Below, one piece after another: positions 8,438 through 16,635 of a DNA stretch of 35,834 bases. Made by a program: the position numbers and the translations under genes. Positions within the stretch are counted from its first letter, which is position 1. The number at the start of each line of letters is the position of its first letter. Under the pieces are notes generated by a model, which was not told the origin of the DNA, ran no database searches, and saw only the letters and a list, made by a program, of their open reading frames with translations. The stretch spans positions 1 through 35,834 of the forward strand of contig MEQK01000210.1 of assembly GCA_001770175.1 (NCBI GenBank), given 5' to 3'. This DNA comes from Bdellovibrionales bacterium RIFOXYD1_FULL_55_31. GTDB taxonomy: Bacteria > Bdellovibrionota > UBA1018.

Positions 8438-11176
8438 ATGTGTACATTTCTTGGTTACCGGTTGGGGGCTGGAACATACGTGTTTGTGTTGGCAACCGTT
8501 CTTTTGGGGCTGAGCGGTTGCAAACAGGGAGGGGATCCTCTGAGCAGTCGATCCCCGGCAACACTGGACGACGCCGCCTTTGTGGGAGGAATCCCGGACG
8601 GCTCAATTACGCCCGAAAAACTCGATCGCGCTTATGTCGAGAAATCCGGCTCGACCGGCCCTCTCCAGATGGGAGACGGAGTAATCAACTACAATATTAC
8701 GAATGTACTTGATCCCATCCTCCCGCAGGATGCCGCTACCAAGAATTACTGTGATTCCCAACTGGGAGGCAATCAGCTCGAACTCTCAGGCATCCAAAAC
8801 GGCGAGTCGATTCGATGGGATTCCTATCAATCCAAGTGGGTTCCTTTCGTGCCCAGCGGGGCCGGAACGGTCACCTCCGTCGTCGGAGTCGGGCCGGTTC
8901 AGGTCACGAGTTCCGAAACAATTCCTGAAATCAGCCTCGTTTTTGGCAACCAGGCCAATACCGTCGCACAGGGAAATGATCCGCGATTCAGTGACGGCAG
9001 AATGCCGATCGGCGCGGCTGGTGGAGATCTGGGCAGCAGCTTCCCGAATCCGATAGTTTCAAAAATTCAAGGGCGCCCCATTGCGGCGACTGCACCTATT
9101 GCTGGCCAGGTCTTGGCCTGGAACGGCCTCACGAACCAATGGGAACCGCAGAATACCTCGAGCACTTCGATCGCGGCAGGCGCGATCGGCACCACCCAGC
9201 TCGCGAACGCGTCAGTTACTTCTACAAACGTCGCCCCGGGCGCGATCAACGCGAGCCACATCGCTGCGGGATCCATCACTCCTTCAAGACTCGATCGAGC
9301 ATTCCTCGAAATTACGGGTGGCCTGATGCTTGGCAACATCCAGATGGGAAATGGCGAAATCAGTTTCGGCGTCAAGAATATGATCGACCCCACTCTCCCG
9401 CAGGACGCTTCGACGAAGAACTATTCGGATAGCCGCTTCGGCGGCCGTACGCTGGACCTCACGGGGTTGCAAAACGGCCAATCCGTCGTTTGGAATAGTT
9501 CGACCTCGCGCTGGGTCCCCTACACGCCCAGCTCAGGCGGGACCAGCGGAGCCTATCTCCCTCTCAGCGGCGGAACCATGTTAGGCCCGATCCAGATGGG
9601 AAACCACAATATCGGAACCTTGCTTGACCCAATTCTCGCCCAAGATGCCGCCACGAAGAATTATTGTGATTCACGCCTCGGCAATCGCACACTCGATCTG
9701 GCAACCCTCGCCGACGGCCAGTCTTTAAAATGGAGTTCCTCCGCGAACAAATGGGTCCCCTTCACTCCCGGATCGGGGAGCAGCTCCGGAACCGTAACCT
9801 CCGTCAGCGGCCTCGGCCCGATATCCGTCGCGAATGGCACGACAACTCCGCAAATCAGCATCGCAATCGGAACAGCGGCCGGAACAGTCGCAGCCGGCGA
9901 TGACCCGCGCTTCAGTGCGCCGCGGCCCGCGACTGGAGAAGCAGGCGGCGATTTAAGCGGAACCTATCCGAATCCCACGGTTGCAAAAATTCAAAATCGC
10001 ACGGTAGCCGCAACCGCGCCCGAAGCCGGCCAGGCTCTGCGCTGGAATGGCACCCAATGGGAACCCCAAGCCGCCGTTCAGGCCAACGAGGTCACCACGG
10101 TGACGATCGCGACAGGCGCGGTGAATGGGTCCAAAATCGCCAGCGGATCGATCACAAATACGCACATCAGCGCAACAGCCGCGATCGCGCCAACGAAACT
10201 GGCAGGGGGTGCCGACGGGCAGGTTCTTCAAATGTCCGGCACCACTCCAACCTGGAAGGAACTGAACATCCCGACGACTCGCAGCTGTAATACCGGCAAT
10301 CCTCGCGACGTGATGGTACCGGTTGGCGCCTGGTGCGTCGACAAATACGAGTCCAGCATCAATAGTGCGCCGGATGGTTCGGGCACATTCTATTTTTACG
10401 ACGGCGTCATCGGCGATCAAGCCTATCCGGACGCCGCCCATCTCCCGGCCAGCTTCGGCCGAGATGGCGCCGGTTCGAGCCCGGTGTTTGCGGTATCCAC
10501 GCCTGACGTCATCCCGGCTCGCGCCGTAACCTGGTATCAAGCGGCTGTGGCGTGCGCGAATAGCGGAAAGGTCCTCATTCCAGATGAAGTTTGGGTCCTC
10601 GCCGCGATTGGAACGATCAAACCCGATCCGGTCGGAGGGGGCGGATACAACGGTGGATCAGTGACGGATGCCGTGGCCGCTCGATGTAACAAGTGGGCAC
10701 CTTGCGTCAATCCAGACCTGGGCTGTGCTGGCAAAGAGGACGAAGACGGCCGTGGCAACTGGACGGATCCGAACAGTAAAGTACGGAAGACCGCACACGC
10801 CGGCAGCACCCCGGGAGGAACCAACTCGTGCATGAGTCGTTTTGGAGTCGAGGACATGATCGGCAATCTTTCTGAGTGGACAGGAACAGGCGTGATGCAA
10901 GCAGGCGCGAACGGCGGAACTTTTGGTCCTTATGTCCAAAACGTGTTCAAGGTCCCCGGCGATAACTACGCCACAACCTGGAACCTGAACGGCCAGGCCT
11001 ATGTCTGGGATGCAACTTTGAAAACCACGGTCCTGGTGAACGGCGCACCCGCGGCTCCGATTCGAGGTGGATACTGGAACAGCAGCCACAGCGGCGGGAT
11101 ACACCATCTGTTCCTCGGCTATCATGCATCCGTAACGAATTGGTCGATTGGATTCCGTTGCGCGCGCCCGAGGTAA
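8438..11176 (+). CDS. Tail-fibre-like modular lipoprotein with an FGE/SUMF1-like C-terminal domain
   Basis: This 912-residue protein has a lipoprotein signal peptide with lipobox LSGC (Cys28). Residues about 56-610 are built from modules also seen in phage tail fibres. Module A, 'QMG...DP.L.QDA(A/S)TKNY.DS', occurs at 73-109, 297-334 and 382-414. Module B, 'GQS..W....(K/R)WVP', follows each copy of A. Module C, 'TVTSV.G.GP ... DPRFS', is at 144-185 and 452-493. Module D, 'GGDL...(F/Y)PNP.V.KIQ', is at 195-238 and 503-544. From about 613 to the end it resembles the formylglycine-generating-enzyme/sulfatase-modifying fold: 'WCVDKYE' (632-638), 'GNLSEWT' (809-815), 'RGGYW' (876-880) and 'GFRCAR' (905-910). 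Such domains often serve as binding heads rather than enzymes. A fibrous, membrane-anchored ligand-binding protein is inferred. A barrel gene follows after 73 bases. Confidence 0.75.
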   Translation: MCTFLGYRLGAGTYVFVLATVLLGLSGCKQGGDPLSSRSPATLDDAAFVGGIPDGSITPEKLDRAYVEKSGSTGPLQMGDGVINYNITNVLDPILPQDAATKNYCDSQLGGNQLELSGIQNGESIRWDSYQSKWVPFVPSGAGTVTSVVGVGPVQVTSSETIPEISLVFGNQANTVAQGNDPRFSDGRMPIGAAGGDLGSSFPNPIVSKIQGRPIAATAPIAGQVLAWNGLTNQWEPQNTSSTSIAAGAIGTTQLANASVTSTNVAPGAINASHIAAGSITPSRLDRAFLEITGGLMLGNIQMGNGEISFGVKNMIDPTLPQDASTKNYSDSRFGGRTLDLTGLQNGQSVVWNSSTSRWVPYTPSSGGTSGAYLPLSGGTMLGPIQMGNHNIGTLLDPILAQDAATKNYCDSRLGNRTLDLATLADGQSLKWSSSANKWVPFTPGSGSSSGTVTSVSGLGPISVANGTTTPQISIAIGTAAGTVAAGDDPRFSAPRPATGEAGGDLSGTYPNPTVAKIQNRTVAATAPEAGQALRWNGTQWEPQAAVQANEVTTVTIATGAVNGSKIASGSITNTHISATAAIAPTKLAGGADGQVLQMSGTTPTWKELNIPTTRSCNTGNPRDVMVPVGAWCVDKYESSINSAPDGSGTFYFYDGVIGDQAYPDAAHLPASFGRDGAGSSPVFAVSTPDVIPARAVTWYQAAVACANSGKVLIPDEVWVLAAIGTIKPDPVGGGGYNGGSVTDAVAARCNKWAPCVNPDLGCAGKEDEDGRGNWTDPNSKVRKTAHAGSTPGGTNSCMSRFGVEDMIGNLSEWTGTGVMQAGANGGTFGPYVQNVFKVPGDNYATTWNLNGQAYVWDATLKTTVLVNGAPAAPIRGGYWNSSHSGGIHHLFLGYHASVTNWSIGFRCARPR
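8606..10069 (+). repeat. Module repeats in the tail-fibre-like lipoprotein
   Basis: Module A copies lie at 8654-8764, 9326-9439 and 9581-9679; module C copies at 8867-8992 and 9791-9916; module D copies at 9020-9151 and 9944-10069. Copies 1 and 3 of A share near-identical DNA around the 'DAATKNYCDS' codons, whereas copy 2 has diverged. The order A-B-C-D / A-B / A-B-C-D suggests duplication of a whole A-B-C-D block with a partial copy between. Confidence 0.75.
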
Positions 11177-11249
11177 GCGTCAGGTCAGAGCAGAGGTTAT
11201 TCCGAAATAGGTTTTAGTTTCGGACGCTCTACTGTAAAATATTGGAATC

Positions 11250-12359
11250 ATGAACATAACCGCAAAACGTTTTGTTCGCGTGTTTGGCTTCTTCGCGCTT
11301 TCGTGCATTTTTATATCATCCGTTCAGGCTTCGGAATATCGAGCCAAGTTGTACCGCGCCAGCGTCGCCGGCGAGACGATTCAGGGTTTAAAATGGTCTT
11401 CCCTAACTCCTCGCGTCGAAGTCCAGGCAACAGGAATTCCAGGAGACTTCGAAATACGAGCCATACTGACGGGCGTCTTTGAACGTAATAACTGGAGCCT
11501 GCTGCACCAGGAGGGAATGGAAAACGAGCCATCCGTCCTGATCAGCACGAACATCAAACGCAAGTCGTCAACCGAGACCGTCATTGCGTCTGGCGCTTTC
11601 ACGTTCCCGGTGACCCTGAAAGCGCAAAACACGACGGTTCGCTTTCGCGCGGTCGGCCCCAGAGGCGAAATCGAGGAACAGTCGTTTTTGATCATTTTCA
11701 ATGAATTGCCGGTACTCAAAGCCGAGGCAGTCAAATCGTCACAATCGGGACGTTCGGCAAATGCAGGATCTTCCCTGATGGTGAGCGTTGGACCGACATA
11801 CTATACCTTCGCAGAGGTCAACGTCGCGGACCAGGCAAGCGTGGCCGATTTCTCCGAAATCGCTCTAACGGGAAAGCTCTCTTATCTTCTCTCTCTTTCG
11901 CCCCGGTGGAATCTTGGCGCGAATGCCTTTTTCAATTTCCTCCCGCTCAGCAGCAACTTTCCGGGAGTGAACGCCCAAGTTCTTGGTGTAAACCTCAGAA
12001 TCGGTTTTGTTCTGCTCCCAAGCACGCCTTGGACTCTTTCACTTATGGCCGGCGTCTATTACAGCCAGATGTTCGTCACGAATAACCGGTTTGGTTATGG
12101 GCCCATGGCGTATCCGCAACTCTACCCCACCTTGAGTAGAAAGCTTTCTGAACGGGAAAGCGCCTTTGTTTACGTTAAGTACGTGCCGATCACCGCCCTT
12201 ACTGAGTGCGAAATGGCGGCCGGACTAGGCTGGTCGCATCATTTCAGTTCAGGCTCGCTCGGGTTAAACCTCGACTTTTCAAAAATGGATTTTTTTTCGA
12301 GCCCTATCGTAAAAATGTCCAGCCAGTCGATATCATTCAGCGTCGGTTATGGAATCTAG
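11250..12359 (+). CDS. Outer-membrane barrel protein, paralogue of the 2331 gene (barrel 2)
   Basis: The 369-residue protein has a signal peptide (about 1-28, 'SSVQASEY'). Residues about 30-155 form a strand-rich periplasmic domain that I do not recognise and that is unlike the MORN-like part of barrel 1. Residues about 174-369 are a beta-barrel related to the C-terminus of the 2331 gene product, with matching 'LG(L/V)N.R(I/V)G', 'G(L/V)YYS', 'FGY' and 'YP' landmarks at the same spacing and a final 'FSVGYGI'. It follows the tail-fibre-like lipoprotein by 73 bases. A TAAAAT at 11235-11240 lies nine bases before the ATG with no Shine-Dalgarno, so a short-leader promoter is possible but its -35 box is weak. 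Confidence 0.7.
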   Translation: MNITAKRFVRVFGFFALSCIFISSVQASEYRAKLYRASVAGETIQGLKWSSLTPRVEVQATGIPGDFEIRAILTGVFERNNWSLLHQEGMENEPSVLISTNIKRKSSTETVIASGAFTFPVTLKAQNTTVRFRAVGPRGEIEEQSFLIIFNELPVLKAEAVKSSQSGRSANAGSSLMVSVGPTYYTFAEVNVADQASVADFSEIALTGKLSYLLSLSPRWNLGANAFFNFLPLSSNFPGVNAQVLGVNLRIGFVLLPSTPWTLSLMAGVYYSQMFVTNNRFGYGPMAYPQLYPTLSRKLSERESAFVYVKYVPITALTECEMAAGLGWSHHFSSGSLGLNLDFSKMDFFSSPIVKMSSQSISFSVGYGI

Positions 12360-12461
12360 CACGACTCCGCCCCTATGACGGCACCTCCAGAAGAGACGTT
12401 CGCCACGGAGTTTACATCGCCACGGAATTGACTTAACTTCCTGCTCCGCTCTTCCGAAAAG

Positions 12462-14426
12462 ATGAGGATGAAGATCGTGTCCAATTACACGATTCCAGCC
12501 TTTCTCGCGGCCGTGGCCCAGCTGACGCTTTGTCCCGGTGTTTCGGCACGCTGGGCGACCCCTGAGGACGCTCAATCCGAAGTCGAATTCGAGAAGGTCG
12601 AAATCACGGTGGAGCGTGACGGCTCGTGGACCGAGGTCGCGGAGATTCAACGCAAGATCCTCAAGGAAGATGCCCGCAGACATGTGGGAATTGGAAAACT
12701 CTACTACAACCCAAATATCGGCAGGATCAAAATACTTGAAGCAAAAACAATCCTCCGCGGCCAGGAATATCCAGTCAGGAAAACCGAAATCGAAGACAAA
12801 GCGGTTGCGAGCAGCAGCAGCGCCTTTGACGAGATCCGGCAGGTCCTGATCGGCTATCCGAAAGTCGAGATCGGCGCGCAGATTTACCTGAAATTTGAAC
12901 GCAAGGAAAAGGCCACGGTCCCGGGACTCTACTCGAGCCGCGCGGTTTTCGGAACCGAACCCGTCAAAAAGGCGAGTGTCCGAATTATTTCGTCCATCCC
13001 TCTCCGCGTTCGCGTAAGCGATCCAGGGCACGACCTCTCCATCTCGAACGAAAAACGTAACGGTCTTCACGTTGTTCATGCCCGGACTATTCGACCGGTC
13101 TACCGAGTTGTCCGCGAAGAGGAACACGGGCGCCTTGACCCCGATGCGAGACCCGGGTTCATCGTCTCAAGCGCGAAGAATTGGTCCGAGCTCGAGAAGC
13201 CTCTGGTCCCGGCATGGGAGAAAGTCCTTTCCGAGCCATTGCCTGACAGCTTCCAAAAGATCCTGAACCAAGCAAAATCCAAGCAGACGGATGTCGAGAA
13301 ATTCAACACCGTTACATCTGAGCTCGCCGCGACCATGACGTACCTCGGTGACTGGAGGACGATTCGCGGCAGATATATTCCGCGACCCCTTTCCAAAATC
13401 GCGGAATCCCGGCAGGGCGACTGCAAAGATTTTTCCGCGGCGACGATCGCGATTCTGCGAAAACTCGGTTTCAAGGCATACGCCGCGATCGTGAATCGCG
13501 GAAACGATTACCAGTACGAGAAGGCCGACGACTTGCCGCGCCTCTCGCTCTTCAATCACGCAATCGTGCGCGTCTATACGGACAACAGAGACTATTGGAT
13601 TGATCCGACGAACTTCGTCAGTTTCGCGCAAGGCATCTTTCCGGACATTTCCGGCCGTCGTTCCCTCGTCTATCTCCCGGAACCCAGGCTCGAACAGATT
13701 CCGCCGAACTCGTCCGAGAACGGGCAAACGTTCATCGCACGCCAGATCCGCCATGAGGGTGATGCGCGCTTCTCAAACGAGATTTCCGTCCGGTTATCCG
13801 GGACGGAAGCTCTTTCGCTTACCGGGGCCGACCTTCGCCAATCAAAGGATTCGTTGCACCATCGCTTGCTGAACACCGTCACCAGTACGAAAAGAGTGCA
13901 AGACTGGAAGGTAACGACCGGCGACTTATCATCGCGACTCGTGCAGGACATCAGCTACGGAGTGTCGTTCACGTCGGAGGGAAGCTATCAAACGTCAGCC
14001 GGCCATGCACTGGTGCTTCCGGGCAACTTTATTCAGAGCGCCACGGATCTCCGCCTTGAAAACCGCGTGAGCGATCTGTTTCTCGGCCAACCCGAGCTTC
14101 TCCGCCGCGAGACCGAGTATGTGAATATCGAGAAAGTCGGAAACGAGTCCCTGGATTGCGAAATCACGAGTCCCTGGCTCGAGGCGAAGCGCAAGCTCAC
14201 CGAATCCCCACGGGGACTCCTTGTTTCCGACGTAATCGCCCTGAAACGAGCGCTCATTTTCAATTCTGAACTCAAGTCAGCGGAATTCGCGAACGTGAAG
14301 CAGGACTTAATGCGGTGTTTCGAGAACGTGTCCGTGATCTATCGGCCAAAGGGCGTCCACCGCGGACTTGCCTCGGAGCTCGAATCATATCAGCGCGACT
14401 GGTCGGCAAAGCGAAACCGCTACTGA
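12462..14426 (+). CDS. Secreted DUF3857 / transglutaminase-like protein
   Basis: This 654-residue protein has an N-terminal signal-like segment (about 1-29). Residues about 35-235 resemble DUF3857, a strand-rich domain usually found before transglutaminase folds. The transglutaminase-like core (about 270-410) keeps a Cys-His-Asp triad: 'GDCKDFSA' (Cys321), 'FNHAIV' (His366) and 'WIDPTN' (Asp381). The C-terminal part is DUF2569/DUF3858-like in position but is not recognised by sequence. Such proteins are periplasmic or surface proteins, probably acting as peptidases or cross-linkers; the substrate is unknown. A second ATG six bases downstream (12468) could also be the start. It is followed after 38 bases by the cystathionine synthase gene. 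Confidence 0.8.
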   Translation: MRMKIVSNYTIPAFLAAVAQLTLCPGVSARWATPEDAQSEVEFEKVEITVERDGSWTEVAEIQRKILKEDARRHVGIGKLYYNPNIGRIKILEAKTILRGQEYPVRKTEIEDKAVASSSSAFDEIRQVLIGYPKVEIGAQIYLKFERKEKATVPGLYSSRAVFGTEPVKKASVRIISSIPLRVRVSDPGHDLSISNEKRNGLHVVHARTIRPVYRVVREEEHGRLDPDARPGFIVSSAKNWSELEKPLVPAWEKVLSEPLPDSFQKILNQAKSKQTDVEKFNTVTSELAATMTYLGDWRTIRGRYIPRPLSKIAESRQGDCKDFSAATIAILRKLGFKAYAAIVNRGNDYQYEKADDLPRLSLFNHAIVRVYTDNRDYWIDPTNFVSFAQGIFPDISGRRSLVYLPEPRLEQIPPNSSENGQTFIARQIRHEGDARFSNEISVRLSGTEALSLTGADLRQSKDSLHHRLLNTVTSTKRVQDWKVTTGDLSSRLVQDISYGVSFTSEGSYQTSAGHALVLPGNFIQSATDLRLENRVSDLFLGQPELLRRETEYVNIEKVGNESLDCEITSPWLEAKRKLTESPRGLLVSDVIALKRALIFNSELKSAEFANVKQDLMRCFENVSVIYRPKGVHRGLASELESYQRDWSAKRNRY

Positions 14427-14464
14427 CGATTGCCTATCGTTCACAATGACGGTATGCAAAGACA

Positions 14465-15484
14465 ATGATTCACGAAAATATCCTGAAGGTGATCGGCAAT
14501 ACCCCCATCGTTCGTCTTAACCAGGTCACCGCAGGCTTGCCCGCTCGGTTTCACGCAAAGCTCGAATTCATGAACCCGGGCGGTTCCGTCAAAGACCGAA
14601 TCGGCCTCGCCATGATCGAGGATGCCGAAACACGGGGCGTTATCAAACCAGGCGGAACGATCATCGAAGCGACGAGTGGCAACACCGGCGTCGGCCTCGC
14701 GCTCGCCGCGGCCATTAAAGGTTACAAATGTGTTTTCGTACTTCCGGACAAGGTTTGCACTGAAAAAGTCCAGAATCTCCGCTCATTCGGCGCTACGGTG
14801 GTCATCACTCCTTCTGCCGCGGAGCCCGAGGACCCTCGAAGCCATTATTCCACCGCGCGCCGCCTTGCCCGGGAGACGGAGAACGCCGTTTATCTGAATC
14901 AGTATGACAATCTCTCCAACCGCGAAGTCCACTACAGGACGACCGGGCCCGAGATCCTGAAGCAGATGCCGGAAATCGACGTCCTGGTCGGCGGAATGGG
15001 GACGGGGGGCACGATCTGCGGAACCGCTCGTTACCTGAAAGAAAGGAAATCCTCCGTTCAAGTCATTGTCGTCGACCCGATCGGCTCGATCATCTACGAC
15101 CACTTCAAGAGCGGTAAACACGGCCCGGCGCGTCCCTACAAGATGGAAGGAATCGGAGAGGATTTCATAACGAAGAATTTCGACTTTTCGCTCGTCGATG
15201 AAGTCGTGCAGATCGAAGACAAGGAATCATTCCTGATGACTCGCGCGCTGCTCACGAAGGAAGGAATTTACTGCGGACTTTCGTCCGGAGCGGGCGTGGT
15301 AGGCGCCGTGAAATGGGCGCGATCACAAGGGGAGAAGGTCCAGGGCAAGAACATCCTGGTCATCCTGCCCGACAGCGGAAACAGGTATCAATCGAAAGTC
15401 TTCAACGACGGTTGGATGTACGAAGCCGGTTTTCTCGACCAACCGGCTCCCGATCACCTCGAAAACGCGGAGAAACGCTCATGA
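14465..15484 (+). CDS. cbs: Cystathionine beta-synthase-type PLP enzyme
   Basis: The 339-residue PLP enzyme carries 'NPGGSVKDR' with the Schiff-base Lys43, the substrate loop 'TSGNTG' (70-75) and the phosphate loop 'GTGGT' (179-183). 'YDNLSN', 'VDPIGS' and 'EGIGEDF' are typical of cystathionine beta-synthases rather than CysK/CysM. It would condense homocysteine with serine to cystathionine, or possibly use O-acetylserine. It is shorter than the eukaryotic enzyme and has no regulatory CBS-domain pair. The stop codon overlaps the start of the gamma-lyase gene (ATGA), so the two are translationally coupled and form a reverse transsulfuration pair. Cysteine synthase activity cannot be excluded from sequence alone. 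Confidence 0.85.
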   Translation: MIHENILKVIGNTPIVRLNQVTAGLPARFHAKLEFMNPGGSVKDRIGLAMIEDAETRGVIKPGGTIIEATSGNTGVGLALAAAIKGYKCVFVLPDKVCTEKVQNLRSFGATVVITPSAAEPEDPRSHYSTARRLARETENAVYLNQYDNLSNREVHYRTTGPEILKQMPEIDVLVGGMGTGGTICGTARYLKERKSSVQVIVVDPIGSIIYDHFKSGKHGPARPYKMEGIGEDFITKNFDFSLVDEVVQIEDKESFLMTRALLTKEGIYCGLSSGAGVVGAVKWARSQGEKVQGKNILVILPDSGNRYQSKVFNDGWMYEAGFLDQPAPDHLENAEKRS

Positions 15485-16635
15485 AAAAAGCGCAAACTTA
15501 CAAATTCGGAACGATGGCTATCCATGCCGGGCAGGACCCCGACCCCCAAACAGGGGCCGTGATGACGCCGATTTACCAGACCAGTACCTATGCCCAATTC
15601 TCCCCCGGCAAACACCGCGGTTACGAGTACTCCCGGACGGATAACCCAACCCGCACCGCTTACCAGGCTTGTGTCGCCGCCCTCGAAGGAGCGAAACACG
15701 CGCTCGCTTTTTCGTCCGGGCTCGCGACGATCGACGCGATACTGCACACGCTGACGAGCGGCGATCATGTCATCTGCTCAGACGATGTATACGGCGGAAC
15801 CTTCAGAATCTTCGACAAAGTCTTCAGGAACCACGGCCTCGAGTTCTCATACGTCGATCTTTCGGACCTGAAAAACGCGGAAGCCGCGTTTCGGCCGACC
15901 ACGAAACTCGTCTGGATCGAGACCCCAACCAACCCCATGCTCAAAGTGCTCGATATTGCCGCGATCAGCGCCATCGCCAAGGCGAAGAACGCGACTTCGG
16001 TGGTCGACAACACTTTCATGAGCCCCTATTTCCAACAACCGCTTCAACTCGGCGCCGACCTAGTCATGCACAGCATCACCAAATACATGAACGGTCACAG
16101 CGACGTTATCGGCGGAATCCTCGCGACGAACGACACTCCGCTTTGGGAGCGCATTAAATTCTTCCAAAACGCCGTGGGTGCCGTTCCAGGGCCGATGGAT
16201 TGCTTTCTCGTCATGCGTGGCCTGAAGACGCTTCATGTTCGCATGGAACGACACGCGCAGAACGCGATCGAAATCGCGCGCTATCTCGAAAAGCACCCGC
16301 AGGTCGACCGCGTGATCTACCCAGGGCTTGAGTCCCACCCGCAATATGCCCTCGCACGCAAACAGATGAGCGGCTTTGGCGGCATGATCACGTTCTTCAT
16401 CAAGGGCGGCGTGAATGAAGCGCGCGCCTTTCTCGAGAAGGTCCGTGTTTTCTCCTTGGCCGAAAGTCTCGGCGGAGTCGAATCGCTCATCGAGCATCCC
16501 GCGATCATGACGCACGCGAGTGTCCCCTCCGAAACCCGAAAAGCTCTCGGGATTCATGACAACCTGATCCGAATCAGTGTCGGTATCGAGGATATCGCCG
16601 ATCTTAAGGCTGATCTCGCGCAGGCGCTTGGGTAG
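15481..16635 (+). CDS. Cystathionine gamma-lyase / trans-sulfuration PLP enzyme
   Basis: This 384-residue enzyme belongs to the Cys/Met metabolism PLP family. Landmarks are 'AIHAGQDPD', 'YEYSRTDNPTR' (48-58), 'FSSGLAT', 'ETPTNP' and the PLP lysine in 'SITKYMNGHSDV' (Lys201). The late segment 'SLGGVESLIEHPAIMTH' fits gamma-lyase/gamma-synthase members. Paired with the beta-synthase directly upstream, it most likely cleaves cystathionine to cysteine, 2-oxobutyrate and ammonia. The frame is open further upstream inside the beta-synthase gene, but the family N-terminus and the ATGA overlap place the start at 15481. Its last 32 bases overlap the end of the convergent phosphatase gene. Confidence 0.85.
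   Translation: MKKAQTYKFGTMAIHAGQDPDPQTGAVMTPIYQTSTYAQFSPGKHRGYEYSRTDNPTRTAYQACVAALEGAKHALAFSSGLATIDAILHTLTSGDHVICSDDVYGGTFRIFDKVFRNHGLEFSYVDLSDLKNAEAAFRPTTKLVWIETPTNPMLKVLDIAAISAIAKAKNATSVVDNTFMSPYFQQPLQLGADLVMHSITKYMNGHSDVIGGILATNDTPLWERIKFFQNAVGAVPGPMDCFLVMRGLKTLHVRMERHAQNAIEIARYLEKHPQVDRVIYPGLESHPQYALARKQMSGFGGMITFFIKGGVNEARAFLEKVRVFSLAESLGGVESLIEHPAIMTHASVPSETRKALGIHDNLIRISVGIEDIADLKADLAQALG

Noticed and set aside
10900-11176. The FGE-like C-terminus (and the Lcl-like one at 4650-5145) as a variable region of a diversity-generating retroelement.
   Set aside because: C-type-lectin-fold ends are typical targets, but no reverse transcriptase, accessory gene or near-copy template repeat is present in the window. 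A genome search for these would be decisive.
8438-11176. Prophage tail-fibre gene.
   Set aside because: It has a lipoprotein signal, its own promoter, an FGE-like end, and no phage structural, integrase or assembly genes nearby.
14430-14465. TTGCCT-17-TATGCA before the cystathionine beta-synthase ATG as a leaderless promoter.
   Set aside because: The geometry fits, but the -10 box matches at only three of six positions. Kept only as a weak possibility.
15313-15480. Upstream extension of the gamma-lyase reading frame by 56 codons.
   Set aside because: It lies inside the beta-synthase gene in another frame, is unlike the family N-terminus, and the ATGA junction gives a better start.
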